A DNA stretch of 64,000 bases, taken from Duganella rivi (lineage in GTDB: Bacteria > Pseudomonadota > Gammaproteobacteria > Burkholderiales > Burkholderiaceae_D). The translations under genes were made by a program, and so were the position numbers. Below are positions 44,828 through 54,806 of the stretch, piece by piece. The stretch lies in assembly GCF_009857435.1 (NCBI RefSeq), contig NZ_WWCK01000003.1, forward strand, positions 744,001-808,000, read 5' to 3'. Under the pieces are notes generated by a model. It saw only the letters and a program-made list of their open reading frames with translations, did not search any database and had not been told where the DNA came from. Every line of letters begins with the position of its first letter. The stretch's first letter is position 1.

Positions 44828-46585
44828 TTAGAATTCTTCCCAGTCGTCCGAGGATGCGGTGGCCATTTGTTTGCCCGGTGCCTTGGCTGCTGCCGGCTTC
44901 AGGGCCGGGCGCGGTGCGGCGGTGACCGCGCGTGGCGCGGCTGCCTTCGGTGCGGTGGCGGTTTTGCGTACCGCCATCGGCTGTGGGCGTGGCGCGGACG
45001 CTTGATCCATGCGGAACACGCTCACCACTTCCGCCAGCCCTGCCGCCTGCTCTTGCAGCGACGCCGCCGCTGCTGCCGCCTGTTCCACCAGCGCCGCATT
45101 CTGCTGCGTCACCGTATCCATCTGCCCCACCGCCATATTGATCTGGTCAATGCCGGTGCTTTGCTCCTGCGTGGCCATGCTGATCTCGCCCATGATGTCG
45201 GTCACGCGCTGCACGCTGGTGACGATCTCGCCCATGGTCGCGCCGGCCTCTTCCACCAGTTTGCTGCCGGCGCCGACTTTCTCCACCGAGTCGCCGATCA
45301 GCTCCTTGATTTCCTTGGCCGCTGCCGCCGAGCGCTGCGCCAGCGTGCGCACCTCGCCCGCCACCACCGCAAAGCCGCGGCCCTGCTCACCGGCGCGCGC
45401 CGCCTCGACCGCCGCGTTCAGCGCCAGGATATTGGTCTGGAACGCAATCCCGTCAATCACCGAAATAATGTCCACGATCTTGGCCGACGAGGCATTGATC
45501 GAGTCCATGGTCTCTACCACGCGCGCCACCACGTCGCCGCCGCGCTGCGCCACGCCGGAAGCGGACGCCGCCAGCGTGTTGGCCTGGCGCGCGTTATCGG
45601 CATTCTGCTTGACCGTGCTGGTCAACTCTTCCATCGACGACGCCGTCTCTTCCAGCGAGCTTGCCTGCTCCTCGGTGCGCTGCGACAAATCCAGATTGCC
45701 GCTGGCGATTTCCGACGACGCCGTGGCAATCGTGTCGGTGCCGCTGCGCACCTGGCCGACAATGCGGATCAGGCTATCGTTCATATCCTTCAGCGCGCCC
45801 AGCAGCTGGCCGGTTTCCTCCTTGGTCGCCACCTCGATGCGGCTGGTCAAATCACCCGACGCCACCGTCTGCGCCACCCGCACCGCCTCGTTGATCGGCG
45901 TGGTAATCGCGCCGGTGATGTAGGCCGCGCAGCCGATCGCGATCAAGGCCGCGATCAGCGCCGCCGTCACCATCGCCCACTCGGCGCTGGTGACAGCCTC
46001 CTGCCCTTCCTTCACGCTATCCTCGGAAATGCCCTCGTTCAAACGCTCGATTTTCATCAGCGAAGTCTCGGCCTTCTGGAACAGCGGGCGCGAGGCGTTG
46101 TACTGGGAGTGGAAGGCGTTGAACAACTCCTTCTGTTTCTGCTCGTCCGTGTTGGACGCCAGCGCGGCGATGGTGGCGCCGATCTTCTCGTCGGCCGCCT
46201 TCCACTCGGCCCACTCGACGGTGAACTGCTTCCACAGCAAGGACTCTTCCGCCGTTTGCGGCAGCGGCTCGTAGCGTTTCCACCCGCGCTCGATATTGGC
46301 CCACGCCTTCTTGCGCATTTCCAGCGCCTCGGTGAGCTTGGCCTGGCCGTGGGTGTCGCTGGCGTAGGTGCCGGCAAACAGGTTGGCAGCCGCCACCGCC
46401 GTCTGGCCCTCGCTCATCACCAGCAAGCCCTGGATCGACGGCAAGCGCACCACGCCGATTTCATTGACCGCGCCCCCCACCTTGGCAATGCCACGGTAAC
46501 CAGCCGCTCCGACCACCAGCAAGGCCACCATCATGATGGCAACCAGCGTCGCCAGCTTCCACTTAATCAGCAGATTCTTGAACAT
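44828..46585 (-). CDS. Methyl-accepting chemotaxis protein with CheR/CheB-tethering tail
   Basis: This 585-residue inner-membrane chemoreceptor has membrane segments at about 10-32 and 207-230 flanking a four-helix-bundle periplasmic sensor. A HAMP domain (about 230-285) and a signalling coiled coil follow, with the tip [20 protein letters not shown] near 390. The C-terminus is a flexible Ala/Pro/Lys linker of about 60 residues ending in DDWEEF, an xWxxF pentapeptide like the tether that recruits CheR and CheB. This marks it as a high-abundance-type receptor able to assist the methylation of others. The ligand is unknown. Confidence 0.92.
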   Translation of the reverse strand: MFKNLLIKWKLATLVAIMMVALLVVGAAGYRGIAKVGGAVNEIGVVRLPSIQGLLVMSEGQTAVAAANLFAGTYASDTHGQAKLTEALEMRKKAWANIERGWKRYEPLPQTAEESLLWKQFTVEWAEWKAADEKIGATIAALASNTDEQKQKELFNAFHSQYNASRPLFQKAETSLMKIERLNEGISEDSVKEGQEAVTSAEWAMVTAALIAALIAIGCAAYITGAITTPINEAVRVAQTVASGDLTSRIEVATKEETGQLLGALKDMNDSLIRIVGQVRSGTDTIATASSEIASGNLDLSQRTEEQASSLEETASSMEELTSTVKQNADNARQANTLAASASGVAQRGGDVVARVVETMDSINASSAKIVDIISVIDGIAFQTNILALNAAVEAARAGEQGRGFAVVAGEVRTLAQRSAAAAKEIKELIGDSVEKVGAGSKLVEEAGATMGEIVTSVQRVTDIMGEISMATQEQSTGIDQINMAVGQMDTVTQQNAALVEQAAAAAASLQEQAAGLAEVVSVFRMDQASAPRPQPMAVRKTATAPKAAAPRAVTAAPRPALKPAAAKAPGKQMATASSDDWEEF

Positions 46586-46709
46586 CCCGCACTCCCGTTA
46601 GTGGACCGTTTGTTAGATTTGGTGAATATTGATTATTCCCAACTAATATGCGGCCCGCGCAACGGCGGCGTCAATCAGATTCTTGAAGTTGTGGCGCGGA
46701 CGCACAATG

Positions 46710-47855
46710 TCAGCCGACGGCCACGCGGTTGCGGCCGGCGCGCTTGGCTTCGTACATGGCGGCGTCGCCGGCCGAGATCAGGCGGATCAGGTCGTAATCA
46801 TGCTGATCCGAGCACACCACGCCCATGCTGGCCGTATAGCGCACCGACAGTTTATCGAACTCCACCATCTCGTATTCAATGCGGGCGCGCAGGCGCTCGG
46901 CCACTTTCAGCGCCGACGGCAGGTCGACGCCGTCCAGCACCAGCACAAATTCCTCGCCGCCAAAGCGCGCCAGCAAATCGTGCGGACGCAGCTCCAGCCG
47001 CACCAGCCGGGCCAGATGGCGCAGCACCTCGTCGCCGACCGGATGGCCATAGGTATCGTTAATGACTTTGAAGTAATCAACATCGATCATGATCACCGCG
47101 AGACTGCGGCCGCCGCGCTGGGCGCGCAAGCCGGTGCGCTTGCCCTGCATCTCCAGCCCGGCGCGGTTGAGCGCGCCGGTCAGCGCATCGAGCGTGGACA
47201 AACGGCGCAGCCGCTCGGCGTAGCGCCACATCACCATCAAAATCAAACCGAAGGCGATGCAAATCTGCGCCAGCGGCACCACCAGCGCGCTGAGCCCGAT
47301 CACCAGCGAGTTGGCGGTACCGGCCGGGTCGTCGTTGGCAAGCAAATGCGCGCCGCGCAAAAACAAGGCCAAGCCGAGCAGCACGAAGCCGGCGAAGGCA
47401 ATGCCGGAGATGCGCCAGCTGCCGCGCCGCGCAATCGCCACCGCGCACATCCAGTTGAGCAGGGCGAAATAGAAACCGCTAAAGCACAGCCGCGCGCGCA
47501 GGCTCGGCGCCACCAAAGTGTAGTAAGCGGAGATCGCCAGCACAATGCCGGTGATGATGGCGATCGTCGTCCACGACAGCGTCGACTGGCAATACACGCG
47601 CAAGCCACGCAACACCAGCGCGATGCCGAACCCAATCACGCCGTAGCCGACCACGCTGTGCATCAGCAGCGGCAGGCTGTCGACATTGCACATCACCATG
47701 CCAGCCGACACCGCCACGTTGCCGGCCGCCCACCAGCGCTGTTCGGGCGGGCTGTCGGTGTAGCAGGCGGAAGCAACCAGCAACGCCGTGGTCAACAGCG
47801 TCACGCAAATTTGAACCAGCAAAAGAGTGTCGATATTGAGCACGCCAGCATCCAT
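46710..47855 (-). CDS. Membrane-bound diguanylate cyclase
   Basis: This protein of about 381 residues has six to seven hydrophobic segments in the first 200 residues (a 7TM-type sensor of unknown signal) and a C-terminal GGDEF domain (about 215-380). The active site is GGEEF, and the inhibitory I-site RPHD lies five residues upstream, so it is predicted to make c-di-GMP with product inhibition. The ATG at 47855 is preferred over an in-frame TTG at 47924, although neither has an obvious ribosome site. Confidence 0.87.
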   Translation of the reverse strand: MDAGVLNIDTLLLVQICVTLLTTALLVASACYTDSPPEQRWWAAGNVAVSAGMVMCNVDSLPLLMHSVVGYGVIGFGIALVLRGLRVYCQSTLSWTTIAIITGIVLAISAYYTLVAPSLRARLCFSGFYFALLNWMCAVAIARRGSWRISGIAFAGFVLLGLALFLRGAHLLANDDPAGTANSLVIGLSALVVPLAQICIAFGLILMVMWRYAERLRRLSTLDALTGALNRAGLEMQGKRTGLRAQRGGRSLAVIMIDVDYFKVINDTYGHPVGDEVLRHLARLVRLELRPHDLLARFGGEEFVLVLDGVDLPSALKVAERLRARIEYEMVEFDKLSVRYTASMGVVCSDQHDYDLIRLISAGDAAMYEAKRAGRNRVAVG

Positions 47856-47988
47856 CGGGAGGAACCGCCAATGTAGCGCAGTGCCTGCCCAGTGGCAATC
47901 ACTAAATTGCAGAAAAGAAATCAAACGAACCGCCGCGTGCGCTCAGTATCATGTACAGTGACGTTTATCACAGACTACCCACTGTCCC

Positions 47989-48918
47989 ATGCCTTATCCG
48001 ATAGAGCACAAGCTGGTGATTGGCATCGCCTCCAGCGCCCTGTTTGACCTGACCGCATCGCACCAGGTGTATTTGGAAGGCGGCGCCGAAGCCTACCGCA
48101 AGTACCAGGAGCAGCAGATCGGCACCGTGCTCGACAAGGGTGTCGCCTTCCCCTTCATCCGCCGCTTCCTGAGCATCAACAAGCTGCACCCGGACACCGC
48201 GCCGGTCGAGGTGGTGCTGTTCTCGCGCAACTCGCCGGAGACCGGGCTGCGGGTGATGAACTCGATCGCGCACTACGGGCTGGACATCTCGCGCGCCTGC
48301 TTCCTGACCGGCGGCGCCCCCTACACATACTTGCCCGCATTCAACACCTCTTTATTCTTGAGCGCCAACGAGGAAGACGTGCGGCGCGCGCTGGACGCGC
48401 AATACCCAGCAGGGCTGGTACTGCCCTCGCGCACCGAGGACGACGAAGCCGACGGCGAACTGCGCATCGCCTTCGACTTTGACGGCGTGATTGCCGACGA
48501 CGAATCGGAAACCGTCTTCAAGCGCAACAACGACGTCGACGAATTCCACGCCCACGAGATTGAAAAAGTCGCCATCCCGCACCAGCCGGGGCCACTGGCC
48601 GACCTGTTCCGCAAGCTATCGCTGATGCAGCAGATGGAAGAGGACGCCCAACGGGCCGATCCTGCCTACAAGAAAATCCTGCGCATCGCCATCATCACGG
48701 CGCGCAGCGCGCCGGCGCACGAGCGCGTGGTCACCACCCTGAAAAGCTGGGGCGTATCGGCCAACGAAACCTTCTTCCTGGGCGGCATGGAAAAAGCCCG
48801 CGTGCTCGGTATCTTCAAGCCGCATATGTTCTTTGACGACCAATTGAGCCACCTGAAGTCGCCGGCCGGGAATATCCCCATGGTGCACATCCCATTCGGC
48901 GTGGCTAACCGCGTATAA
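47989..48918 (+). CDS. Cytosolic 5'-nucleotidase (PF06189 type)
   Basis: This 309-residue soluble HAD-like phosphatase dephosphorylates nucleoside monophosphates. Family motifs are VEVVLFSRNSPETGLRV near 73-89 and FDFDGVIADDESE near 163-175, with the metal-binding DxDG. The C-terminal segment FFDDQLSHL near 284 is the last acidic motif. It has no signal peptide, so it acts in the cytoplasm. It stands 23 nt upstream of mfd, and a -10-like TATAAT overlaps its last codons. Confidence 0.85.
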   Translation: MPYPIEHKLVIGIASSALFDLTASHQVYLEGGAEAYRKYQEQQIGTVLDKGVAFPFIRRFLSINKLHPDTAPVEVVLFSRNSPETGLRVMNSIAHYGLDISRACFLTGGAPYTYLPAFNTSLFLSANEEDVRRALDAQYPAGLVLPSRTEDDEADGELRIAFDFDGVIADDESETVFKRNNDVDEFHAHEIEKVAIPHQPGPLADLFRKLSLMQQMEEDAQRADPAYKKILRIAIITARSAPAHERVVTTLKSWGVSANETFFLGGMEKARVLGIFKPHMFFDDQLSHLKSPAGNIPMVHIPFGVANRV

Positions 48919-48919
48919 T
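48914..48919 (+). promoter_or_regulatory. TATAAT element upstream of mfd, overlapping the nucleotidase stop
   Basis: A perfect TATAAT lies 28 nt upstream of the mfd start and overlaps the stop region of the preceding gene, so mfd may have its own promoter. No strong -35 is visible; confidence is low. Confidence 0.35.
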
Positions 48920-48941
48920 GTGGCGCTTAGATAACCGTTGA

Positions 48942-51900
48942 ATGTCTGTTGTGTCGTCAGCCTTAACTAAATCCATTCCCAAACCCGGCAACCGCTTTGC
49001 CCTGCCCGCGCTGCATGGCTCGGCGGACGCTTACGCCCTCGCGCAAATTGCGCTCGATCTCAAGTCCCGTGGCCAGATGCTGGCCATCGTGGTCGCCAAC
49101 GCCAGCGACGCCCAGCGCCTGCTCGATGAAATCCCGTGGTTCGGCGGCGATCAATTGCGCTGCCACCTGCTGCCGGATTGGGAAACCCTGCCCTACGACG
49201 CCTTCTCGCCGCACCAGGATCTGGTGTCCGAGCGGCTGGCCACGCTGCACGAAATCTCCAGCGGCCAGTGCGACGTGATGCTGGTGCCGGCCACCACCGC
49301 GCTGGTGCGCATGGCGCCGCCGTCGTTCCTGGCTGCTTACACCTTCTTCTTCCAGCAAGGCGAATCGCTGGACGAGGCGCAGCTCAAGTCGCAGCTCACG
49401 CTGGCCGGCTACACCCACGTCACGCAAGTGATGTCGCCCGGCGAATACTCGGTGCGCGGCGGCTTGATCGACCTGTTCCCGATGGGTTCCGCGCTGCCGT
49501 ATCGCCTCGACCTGTTTGGCGACACCATCGAAACCATCCGCACCTTCGACGCCGACACCCAGCGTTCGCTGTACCCGGTCAAGCAGGTGCGCTTGCTGCC
49601 GGGCCGCGAGTTCCCGATGGACGAAGCATCGCGCACCGCCTTCCGCAGCCGCTGGCGCGAGCATTTTGAAGGCGATCCATCGCGCGCGGTCATTTACAAG
49701 GACATCGGCGCGGGCATCGCCTCCGCCGGTATCGAGTACTACCTGCCGCTGTTCTTCGACCAAACCGCCACGCTGTTCGACTACCTGCCGCAAGGCGCGG
49801 TGGTGGCCACCGTCGGCGATATCGAGGCGTCCATCAAGCGCTTCTGGACTGATACCTCGTCGCGCTACCGTTTCATCAAGGCCGACCGCGAGCGCCCCAT
49901 CATGGCGCCGGAAGACTTGTTCCTCAACGAAGAGCAGTTCTTCGTGCTGGCCAAGCCCTACCCGCAACTGGCGATCCGTAAAAACGCCGATGCCGGCGCA
50001 TCCGAGCTGTCCGCGCCGGTCCCCAACATCGCCGTCAACCGCCACCTCGACGACCCGCTGACCAATTTGCGCGCCTACCTGCTGCAATCGGGCAGCCGCG
50101 TGATGATCTGCGCCGAATCGAACGGCCGCCGCGAAACGCTGCAACAGTACTTCAACGAATACGACCTGGCGCTGACGCCAGTGGAAGGCTACGACGGCTT
50201 TGCCGCCTCCGACGCCAAGCTGGCCTTGGGCGTAGCGCCGCTGCACGCGGGCTTTGAATTATCGGCCGGTGGTTCCAGCCTGATTTTCATCACCGAGACC
50301 GAGTTGTACGCAGGCTCCGGCCGCCGCGTCGGCAAGAAGAAACAGGAAGCCGTCACCCAGGTCGAATCGATGGTGCGCGACCTGTCGGAACTGAAGATCG
50401 GCGACCCGGTGGTGCACGTCAATCACGGCATCGGCCGCTACATGGGCCTGACCAGCATGGACCTAGGCGAAGGCGAGGCAGAATTCCTGCACCTCGAATA
50501 TGCCAAGGAGACCAAGCTATACGTGCCGGTCTCCCAGCTGCACGTGATCTCACGCTACTCCGGCGCTTCGCCGGACGACGCACCACTGCACACGCTGGGT
50601 TCCGGCCAGTGGGAGAAAGCCAAGCGCAAAGCTGCCGAACAAGTGCGCGACACTGCCGCCGAACTGCTCAACCTCTACGCCCGCCGCGCGCTGCGCCAAG
50701 GCCACGCGTTTGAATATTCGGCGCACGACTACGAGCGCTTTGCCGACAGCTTCGGCTTTGACGAAACGCCGGATCAGCAAGAAGCCATCAACAACGTGGT
50801 ACGCGATATGACCTCGGGCAAGCCGATGGATCGCCTCGTGTGCGGCGACGTCGGCTTCGGCAAAACCGAGGTGGCGCTGCGCGCTGCCTTCATCGCCGTC
50901 ATGGGCGGCAAGCAGGTTGCAATTCTGGCGCCAACCACGCTGCTGGCCGAACAGCACGCGCAAACCTTTGCCGACCGCTTTGCCGATTGGCCGGTGCGCA
51001 TCGCCGAGATGTCGCGCTTCCGTACCGGTAAAGAAATCGCGCAGGCGATTAAGGGCATGGCCGACGGCACGCTGGACATCATCATCGGTACTCACAAGCT
51101 GCTGTCGGATGACGTGAAGTTCACCCGCCTCGGCCTCGTCATCATCGACGAGGAGCACCGTTTCGGTGTGCGCCAGAAAGAAGCCCTGAAATCGCTGCGC
51201 GCCGAAGTCGACGTGCTGACGCTGACCGCCACGCCGATCCCGCGCACGCTGGGCATGGCGCTGGAAGGCCTGCGCGATTTCTCGGTGATCGCCACCGCGC
51301 CGCAAAAGCGCCTGGCGATCAAGACCTTCGTGCGCAGCGAACAGGAATCCGTGATCCGCGAAGCTTGCCTGCGTGAGCTCAAGCGCGGCGGCCAGGTCTA
51401 CTTCCTGCACAACGAAGTCGAGACCATCCAGAACCGCCTTGCCATGCTGACCGAGCTGCTGCCGGAAGCGCGCATTGGCGTGGCCCACGGCCAGATGCAC
51501 GAGCGCGACCTGGAAAAAGTGATGCGCGACTTCGTCGCCCAGCGCTTCAACATCCTGCTGTGCACCACGATTATCGAAACCGGTATCGACGTGCCGACCG
51601 CGAACACCATCATCATGCATCGCGCCGACAAATTCGGCCTGGCGCAACTGCACCAGCTGCGTGGCCGCGTCGGCCGTTCGCACCACCAGGCTTACGCCTA
51701 CCTGCTGGTGCACGACGTGCAGTCGCTGACCAAGCAGGCGCAGCGCCGCCTGGACGCGATCCAGCAGATGGAAGAACTGGGCAGCGGCTTCTATCTCGCC
51801 ATGCACGACCTGGAAATCCGCGGCGCCGGCGAAGTATTGGGCGACAACCAGTCCGGCGAAATGACCGAAATCGGCTTCCAGCTTTATTCGGACATGCTGA

Positions 51901-52391
51901 ACGAAGCGGTACGTTCGCTGAAAGCGGGCAAAGAGCCGGATCTCGCCGCACCGCTGGCCACCACCACGGAAATCAACCTGCACGTGCCAGCCTTGCTGCC
52001 CGCAGACTTCTGCGGCGACGTGCACGAAAGGCTGTCGATCTACAAACGCATGGCAAATTGCGCTTCGCAGGATAAAATCGATGATATGCAGGAGGAGCTG
52101 ATCGACCGCTTCGGCAAATTGCCGGACCCGGTGAAGGCGCTGATCGAAACCCACCGCCTGCGCATCGCCGCGAAAACGGTGGGTATCATCAAGATCGACG
52201 CGCACACCGAGGCCGCCAACTTGCAATTCATGCCCAAGCCGCCGATCGACCCGATGCGCATCATTGAACTGATACAGAAGAACCGCCAGATCAAGCTGAA
52301 TGGCCAGGATAAACTGAAGATCACCGCCGCCATGCCCGACCTGTCCGCGCGCGTAGCGCAGATCAAGGCCGCGATTAAACAACTTACTTAA
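48942..52391 (+). CDS. mfd: Transcription-repair coupling factor Mfd
   Basis: This DNA translocase removes RNA polymerase stalled at lesions and recruits UvrA. It has 1149 residues, the normal length. The N-terminal UvrB-homology region is followed by an RNA-polymerase-interacting CarD-like domain (KIGDPVVHVNHGIGRYMG, about 480-498). The superfamily 2 helicase core has Walker A GDVGFGKTEVA at about 637-647, DEEH at about 738-741, and the TRG-type motif region with TIIETGIDVPTANT near 870. A C-terminal regulatory domain completes it. It precedes serB with a 15-nt gap. Confidence 0.96.
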   Translation: MSVVSSALTKSIPKPGNRFALPALHGSADAYALAQIALDLKSRGQMLAIVVANASDAQRLLDEIPWFGGDQLRCHLLPDWETLPYDAFSPHQDLVSERLATLHEISSGQCDVMLVPATTALVRMAPPSFLAAYTFFFQQGESLDEAQLKSQLTLAGYTHVTQVMSPGEYSVRGGLIDLFPMGSALPYRLDLFGDTIETIRTFDADTQRSLYPVKQVRLLPGREFPMDEASRTAFRSRWREHFEGDPSRAVIYKDIGAGIASAGIEYYLPLFFDQTATLFDYLPQGAVVATVGDIEASIKRFWTDTSSRYRFIKADRERPIMAPEDLFLNEEQFFVLAKPYPQLAIRKNADAGASELSAPVPNIAVNRHLDDPLTNLRAYLLQSGSRVMICAESNGRRETLQQYFNEYDLALTPVEGYDGFAASDAKLALGVAPLHAGFELSAGGSSLIFITETELYAGSGRRVGKKKQEAVTQVESMVRDLSELKIGDPVVHVNHGIGRYMGLTSMDLGEGEAEFLHLEYAKETKLYVPVSQLHVISRYSGASPDDAPLHTLGSGQWEKAKRKAAEQVRDTAAELLNLYARRALRQGHAFEYSAHDYERFADSFGFDETPDQQEAINNVVRDMTSGKPMDRLVCGDVGFGKTEVALRAAFIAVMGGKQVAILAPTTLLAEQHAQTFADRFADWPVRIAEMSRFRTGKEIAQAIKGMADGTLDIIIGTHKLLSDDVKFTRLGLVIIDEEHRFGVRQKEALKSLRAEVDVLTLTATPIPRTLGMALEGLRDFSVIATAPQKRLAIKTFVRSEQESVIREACLRELKRGGQVYFLHNEVETIQNRLAMLTELLPEARIGVAHGQMHERDLEKVMRDFVAQRFNILLCTTIIETGIDVPTANTIIMHRADKFGLAQLHQLRGRVGRSHHQAYAYLLVHDVQSLTKQAQRRLDAIQQMEELGSGFYLAMHDLEIRGAGEVLGDNQSGEMTEIGFQLYSDMLNEAVRSLKAGKEPDLAAPLATTTEINLHVPALLPADFCGDVHERLSIYKRMANCASQDKIDDMQEELIDRFGKLPDPVKALIETHRLRIAAKTVGIIKIDAHTEAANLQFMPKPPIDPMRIIELIQKNRQIKLNGQDKLKITAAMPDLSARVAQIKAAIKQLT

Positions 52392-52406
52392 AAAGATCTA
52401 CGCCAC

Positions 52407-53270
52407 ATGACTATCGCAAAAACCGCCATGAACCTCGTGCTGCAAGGTACAGGCGATTGCAAAGCGCGCCTTGAGCGCATTAGCGCCCTGACCGCGTCCG
52501 CCAACCTGACCTGGCTGGGCGAGAGCGCCGTGCGCTGCGAAGGCATCGCCTTCTCGCCGGCGCTGCGCCAGACTATCGAAGTGGCGGCGCAAGCGGCGCA
52601 GCTGGACGCCACCTATTCCATCGGCCTGCACAAGATGAGCGACTACAAGCTGGTGGCCATGGACATGGATTCGACCCTGATCACCATCGAGTGCATCGAC
52701 GAAATCGCCGATATGCAGGGCTTGAAAAAACAAGTCTCGGAAATCACCGAGGCAGCCATGCGCGGCGAGCTGGATTTTTCCGAGAGCCTGAAACGCCGCG
52801 TGGCGCTGCTGGAAGGTCTGGACGCATCGGCACTGGAGCGCGTGTACGAAGAACGCCTGCAACTGTCGCCGGGCGCGGAAGTCATGCTGAAAGCCGTGCA
52901 AGCGGCCGGCCTGAAAACCCTGCTGGTGTCGGGCGGCTTCACCTTCTTCACCGAGCGCTTGAAAACGCGACTGGGCCTCGACTACACCCACGCCAATCAG
53001 CTGGAAATCGTTGACGGCAAATTGACCGGCAAAGTCGTCGGCGGCATCGTCGACGCGGAAGAAAAGAAACGCACGGTGGAGAGCGTGTGCGCAGAGCTGA
53101 ACATCGATCCATCGCAAGCGATTGTGATGGGCGACGGCGCCAACGATCTGAAAATGATGGGCATCTCCGGCATGTCGGTCGCCTTCCGCGCCAAGCCGGT
53201 GGTGCGCGAACAAGCCAACGTCGCGCTCAACTTCGTCGGCCTTGATGGCATCCTGCCGCTGCTGACCTAA
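52407..53270 (+). CDS. serB: Phosphoserine phosphatase SerB
   Basis: This enzyme catalyses the last step of serine biosynthesis, removing phosphate from phosphoserine. It has 287 residues: an N-terminal domain of about 80 residues of the SerB type, then a HAD phosphatase with the nucleophile motif DMDSTL (Asp86, Asp88), the Ser motif VSGGFTFF near 175-182 and motif III GDGANDLKMM near 237-246. Its last four bases overlap the convergent GAF-GGDEF gene. Confidence 0.94.
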   Translation: MTIAKTAMNLVLQGTGDCKARLERISALTASANLTWLGESAVRCEGIAFSPALRQTIEVAAQAAQLDATYSIGLHKMSDYKLVAMDMDSTLITIECIDEIADMQGLKKQVSEITEAAMRGELDFSESLKRRVALLEGLDASALERVYEERLQLSPGAEVMLKAVQAAGLKTLLVSGGFTFFTERLKTRLGLDYTHANQLEIVDGKLTGKVVGGIVDAEEKKRTVESVCAELNIDPSQAIVMGDGANDLKMMGISGMSVAFRAKPVVREQANVALNFVGLDGILPLLT

Positions 53271-54235
53271 TGCATCTCCCGCTTGGCCGCTTTGATCGCA
53301 TACATATGCGCGTCACCGGCGGCCAATAGCTCGTCGATTCCGTCTCCGCTGAGCGGATCAAACTCCACCACCCCGCAGGAAAACTGCAAGCGATAGCCGC
53401 GCTGAGCCTTGTTGTTGTACTCATCGAGCTGGCGGCCGAACTTTTCCAGCACCGCGAGCGCGTCGGCCTTGTTAGCACCGGTCAGCAGCACGACAAATTC
53501 ATCCCCGCCCAGGCGCGCGAACAAATCGGTGGCGCGGAAACTCGCGCACATCACGTCAGCAAACGCCGCCAGTGCAAGGTCGCCTTCCGCGTGGCCGAAG
53601 GTGTCGTTAATCGGTTTGAAGCGATCCAAATCGATGAAGGCCAGCGCCGCCGGCTGCTGATGGCGCACGCAGAAATTCAGGCCGTATTGCGCAAGATGCA
53701 TAAAGCCGCGCCGGTTGGAGATCTTGGTCAGTTCATCAGTATTAGCGGTCTGGAAGGCAGCCAGTTCGTCCTCCACCATCGCGGCAAGGTCGCGCAGCGC
53801 AGTGGCATCGTCCTGATCGAACTCGCGCGGCTCGCTATCGATGATGCATAGCGTGCCAACCTTGACACCGCCGGCAGCACGCAAAGGGCAGCCGGCGTAA
53901 AAGCGGATATTCGGATGGCCCGCCACCAGCGGGTTATCGGCAAAACGCTCATCATTGAGCGCATTCTTGATCAGGAAAATGTCATCGCCAAGGATGGCGT
54001 GGCCGCAGAACGAGATATTGCGCGGGGTCTCGCACAAGCTGAGCCCCTGCGCCGATTTAAACCACTGGCGGTTTTCATCGACCATGCTCACCACTGCCGT
54101 CGGCACACGGAACATGCGCTTGGCCATGCGTGTCACGCGGTCGAAGCGCTCCTCCGGGGGCGTGTCGAGGACTTTGAGCGACTGTAGCGTTGCTAACCGA
54201 AGCGCCTCATTTTCGGGGATGCCGGGCTCTTTCAA
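53267..54235 (-). CDS. GAF-GGDEF diguanylate cyclase
   Basis: This 322-residue soluble protein has an N-terminal GAF domain (about 25-155, with the conserved FCGHAI and FYAGCPLR segments seen in GAF sensors) and a C-terminal GGDEF domain (about 160-320). The catalytic signature GGDEF and the I-site RATD five residues upstream are intact, so it should be an active, product-inhibited cyclase. The start is a TTG with GGGAGG 6 nt upstream; no ATG lies near. A bound ligand in the GAF domain, perhaps a small molecule or redox cue, is inferred only. Confidence 0.88.
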   Translation of the reverse strand: MKEPGIPENEALRLATLQSLKVLDTPPEERFDRVTRMAKRMFRVPTAVVSMVDENRQWFKSAQGLSLCETPRNISFCGHAILGDDIFLIKNALNDERFADNPLVAGHPNIRFYAGCPLRAAGGVKVGTLCIIDSEPREFDQDDATALRDLAAMVEDELAAFQTANTDELTKISNRRGFMHLAQYGLNFCVRHQQPAALAFIDLDRFKPINDTFGHAEGDLALAAFADVMCASFRATDLFARLGGDEFVVLLTGANKADALAVLEKFGRQLDEYNNKAQRGYRLQFSCGVVEFDPLSGDGIDELLAAGDAHMYAIKAAKREMH

Positions 54236-54266
54236 GATATGCCTCCCTAGCTGTCATAGCATAATA

Positions 54267-54752
54267 CTACCTTATCTTTTTGCCGCCGAGCGTAGCGATC
54301 AAGCCATCTGTCGCATCCTCGATATAGTCTAGTACGAGGTCGAAGCCTTTGCCGCCGCCGTAGTAAGGGTCGGGCACCACGTCCGAACCGCTGCGGGTGG
54401 CGTGCGACATCATCAGGCCCAGTTTGTGGCGGTGCTGCGGCGGGCAAGCCGCTTGCAGCAACTTGAGGTTATCGTGGTCCATCGCCAGCAAATGGTCGAA
54501 GTCCTCGAAGTCCTGCGCGCTGACCTTGCGCGAGCGCTGGGCCGACAGATCGTAGCCACGCTTGGCCGCGAATTCCATCGAGCGCGCGTCGGGCGGTTCG
54601 CCGACGTGGTAACCGTGCGTGCCGGCCGAATCGATGAGAAAGCGCTCGCTCAATCCCGCAGCGGCCACGCGGTGGCGGAACACGCCTTCCGCGGTCGGCG
54701 AGCGGCAGATATTCCCCATGCAGACAAACAGCACCGATACCGGCTTGGCCAT
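54267..54752 (-). CDS. Low-molecular-weight protein-tyrosine phosphatase
   Basis: This 161-residue cytosolic phosphatase has the P-loop VCMGNICRSP with nucleophile Cys11 and Arg17, and the general-acid Asp in DPYYGGG near residue 124. In other bacteria such enzymes act on tyrosine kinases controlling exopolysaccharide synthesis or on arsenate; no such genes are beside it here. Its start is 54 nt from the divergent hydrolase gene. Confidence 0.9.
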   Translation of the reverse strand: MAKPVSVLFVCMGNICRSPTAEGVFRHRVAAAGLSERFLIDSAGTHGYHVGEPPDARSMEFAAKRGYDLSAQRSRKVSAQDFEDFDHLLAMDHDNLKLLQAACPPQHRHKLGLMMSHATRSGSDVVPDPYYGGGKGFDLVLDYIEDATDGLIATLGGKKIR

Positions 54753-54806
54753 GGGATACTCCTTATATAATCAACATGGTTGCATTTTATCGTTTAAGGA
54801 GCAGGA

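Noticed and set aside
44867..47062. Plus-strand 731-codon frame across the chemoreceptor and diguanylate cyclase genes.
   Set aside because: It crosses two well-supported minus-strand genes and an intergenic region containing no ribosome site; the product is Arg/His-rich noise.
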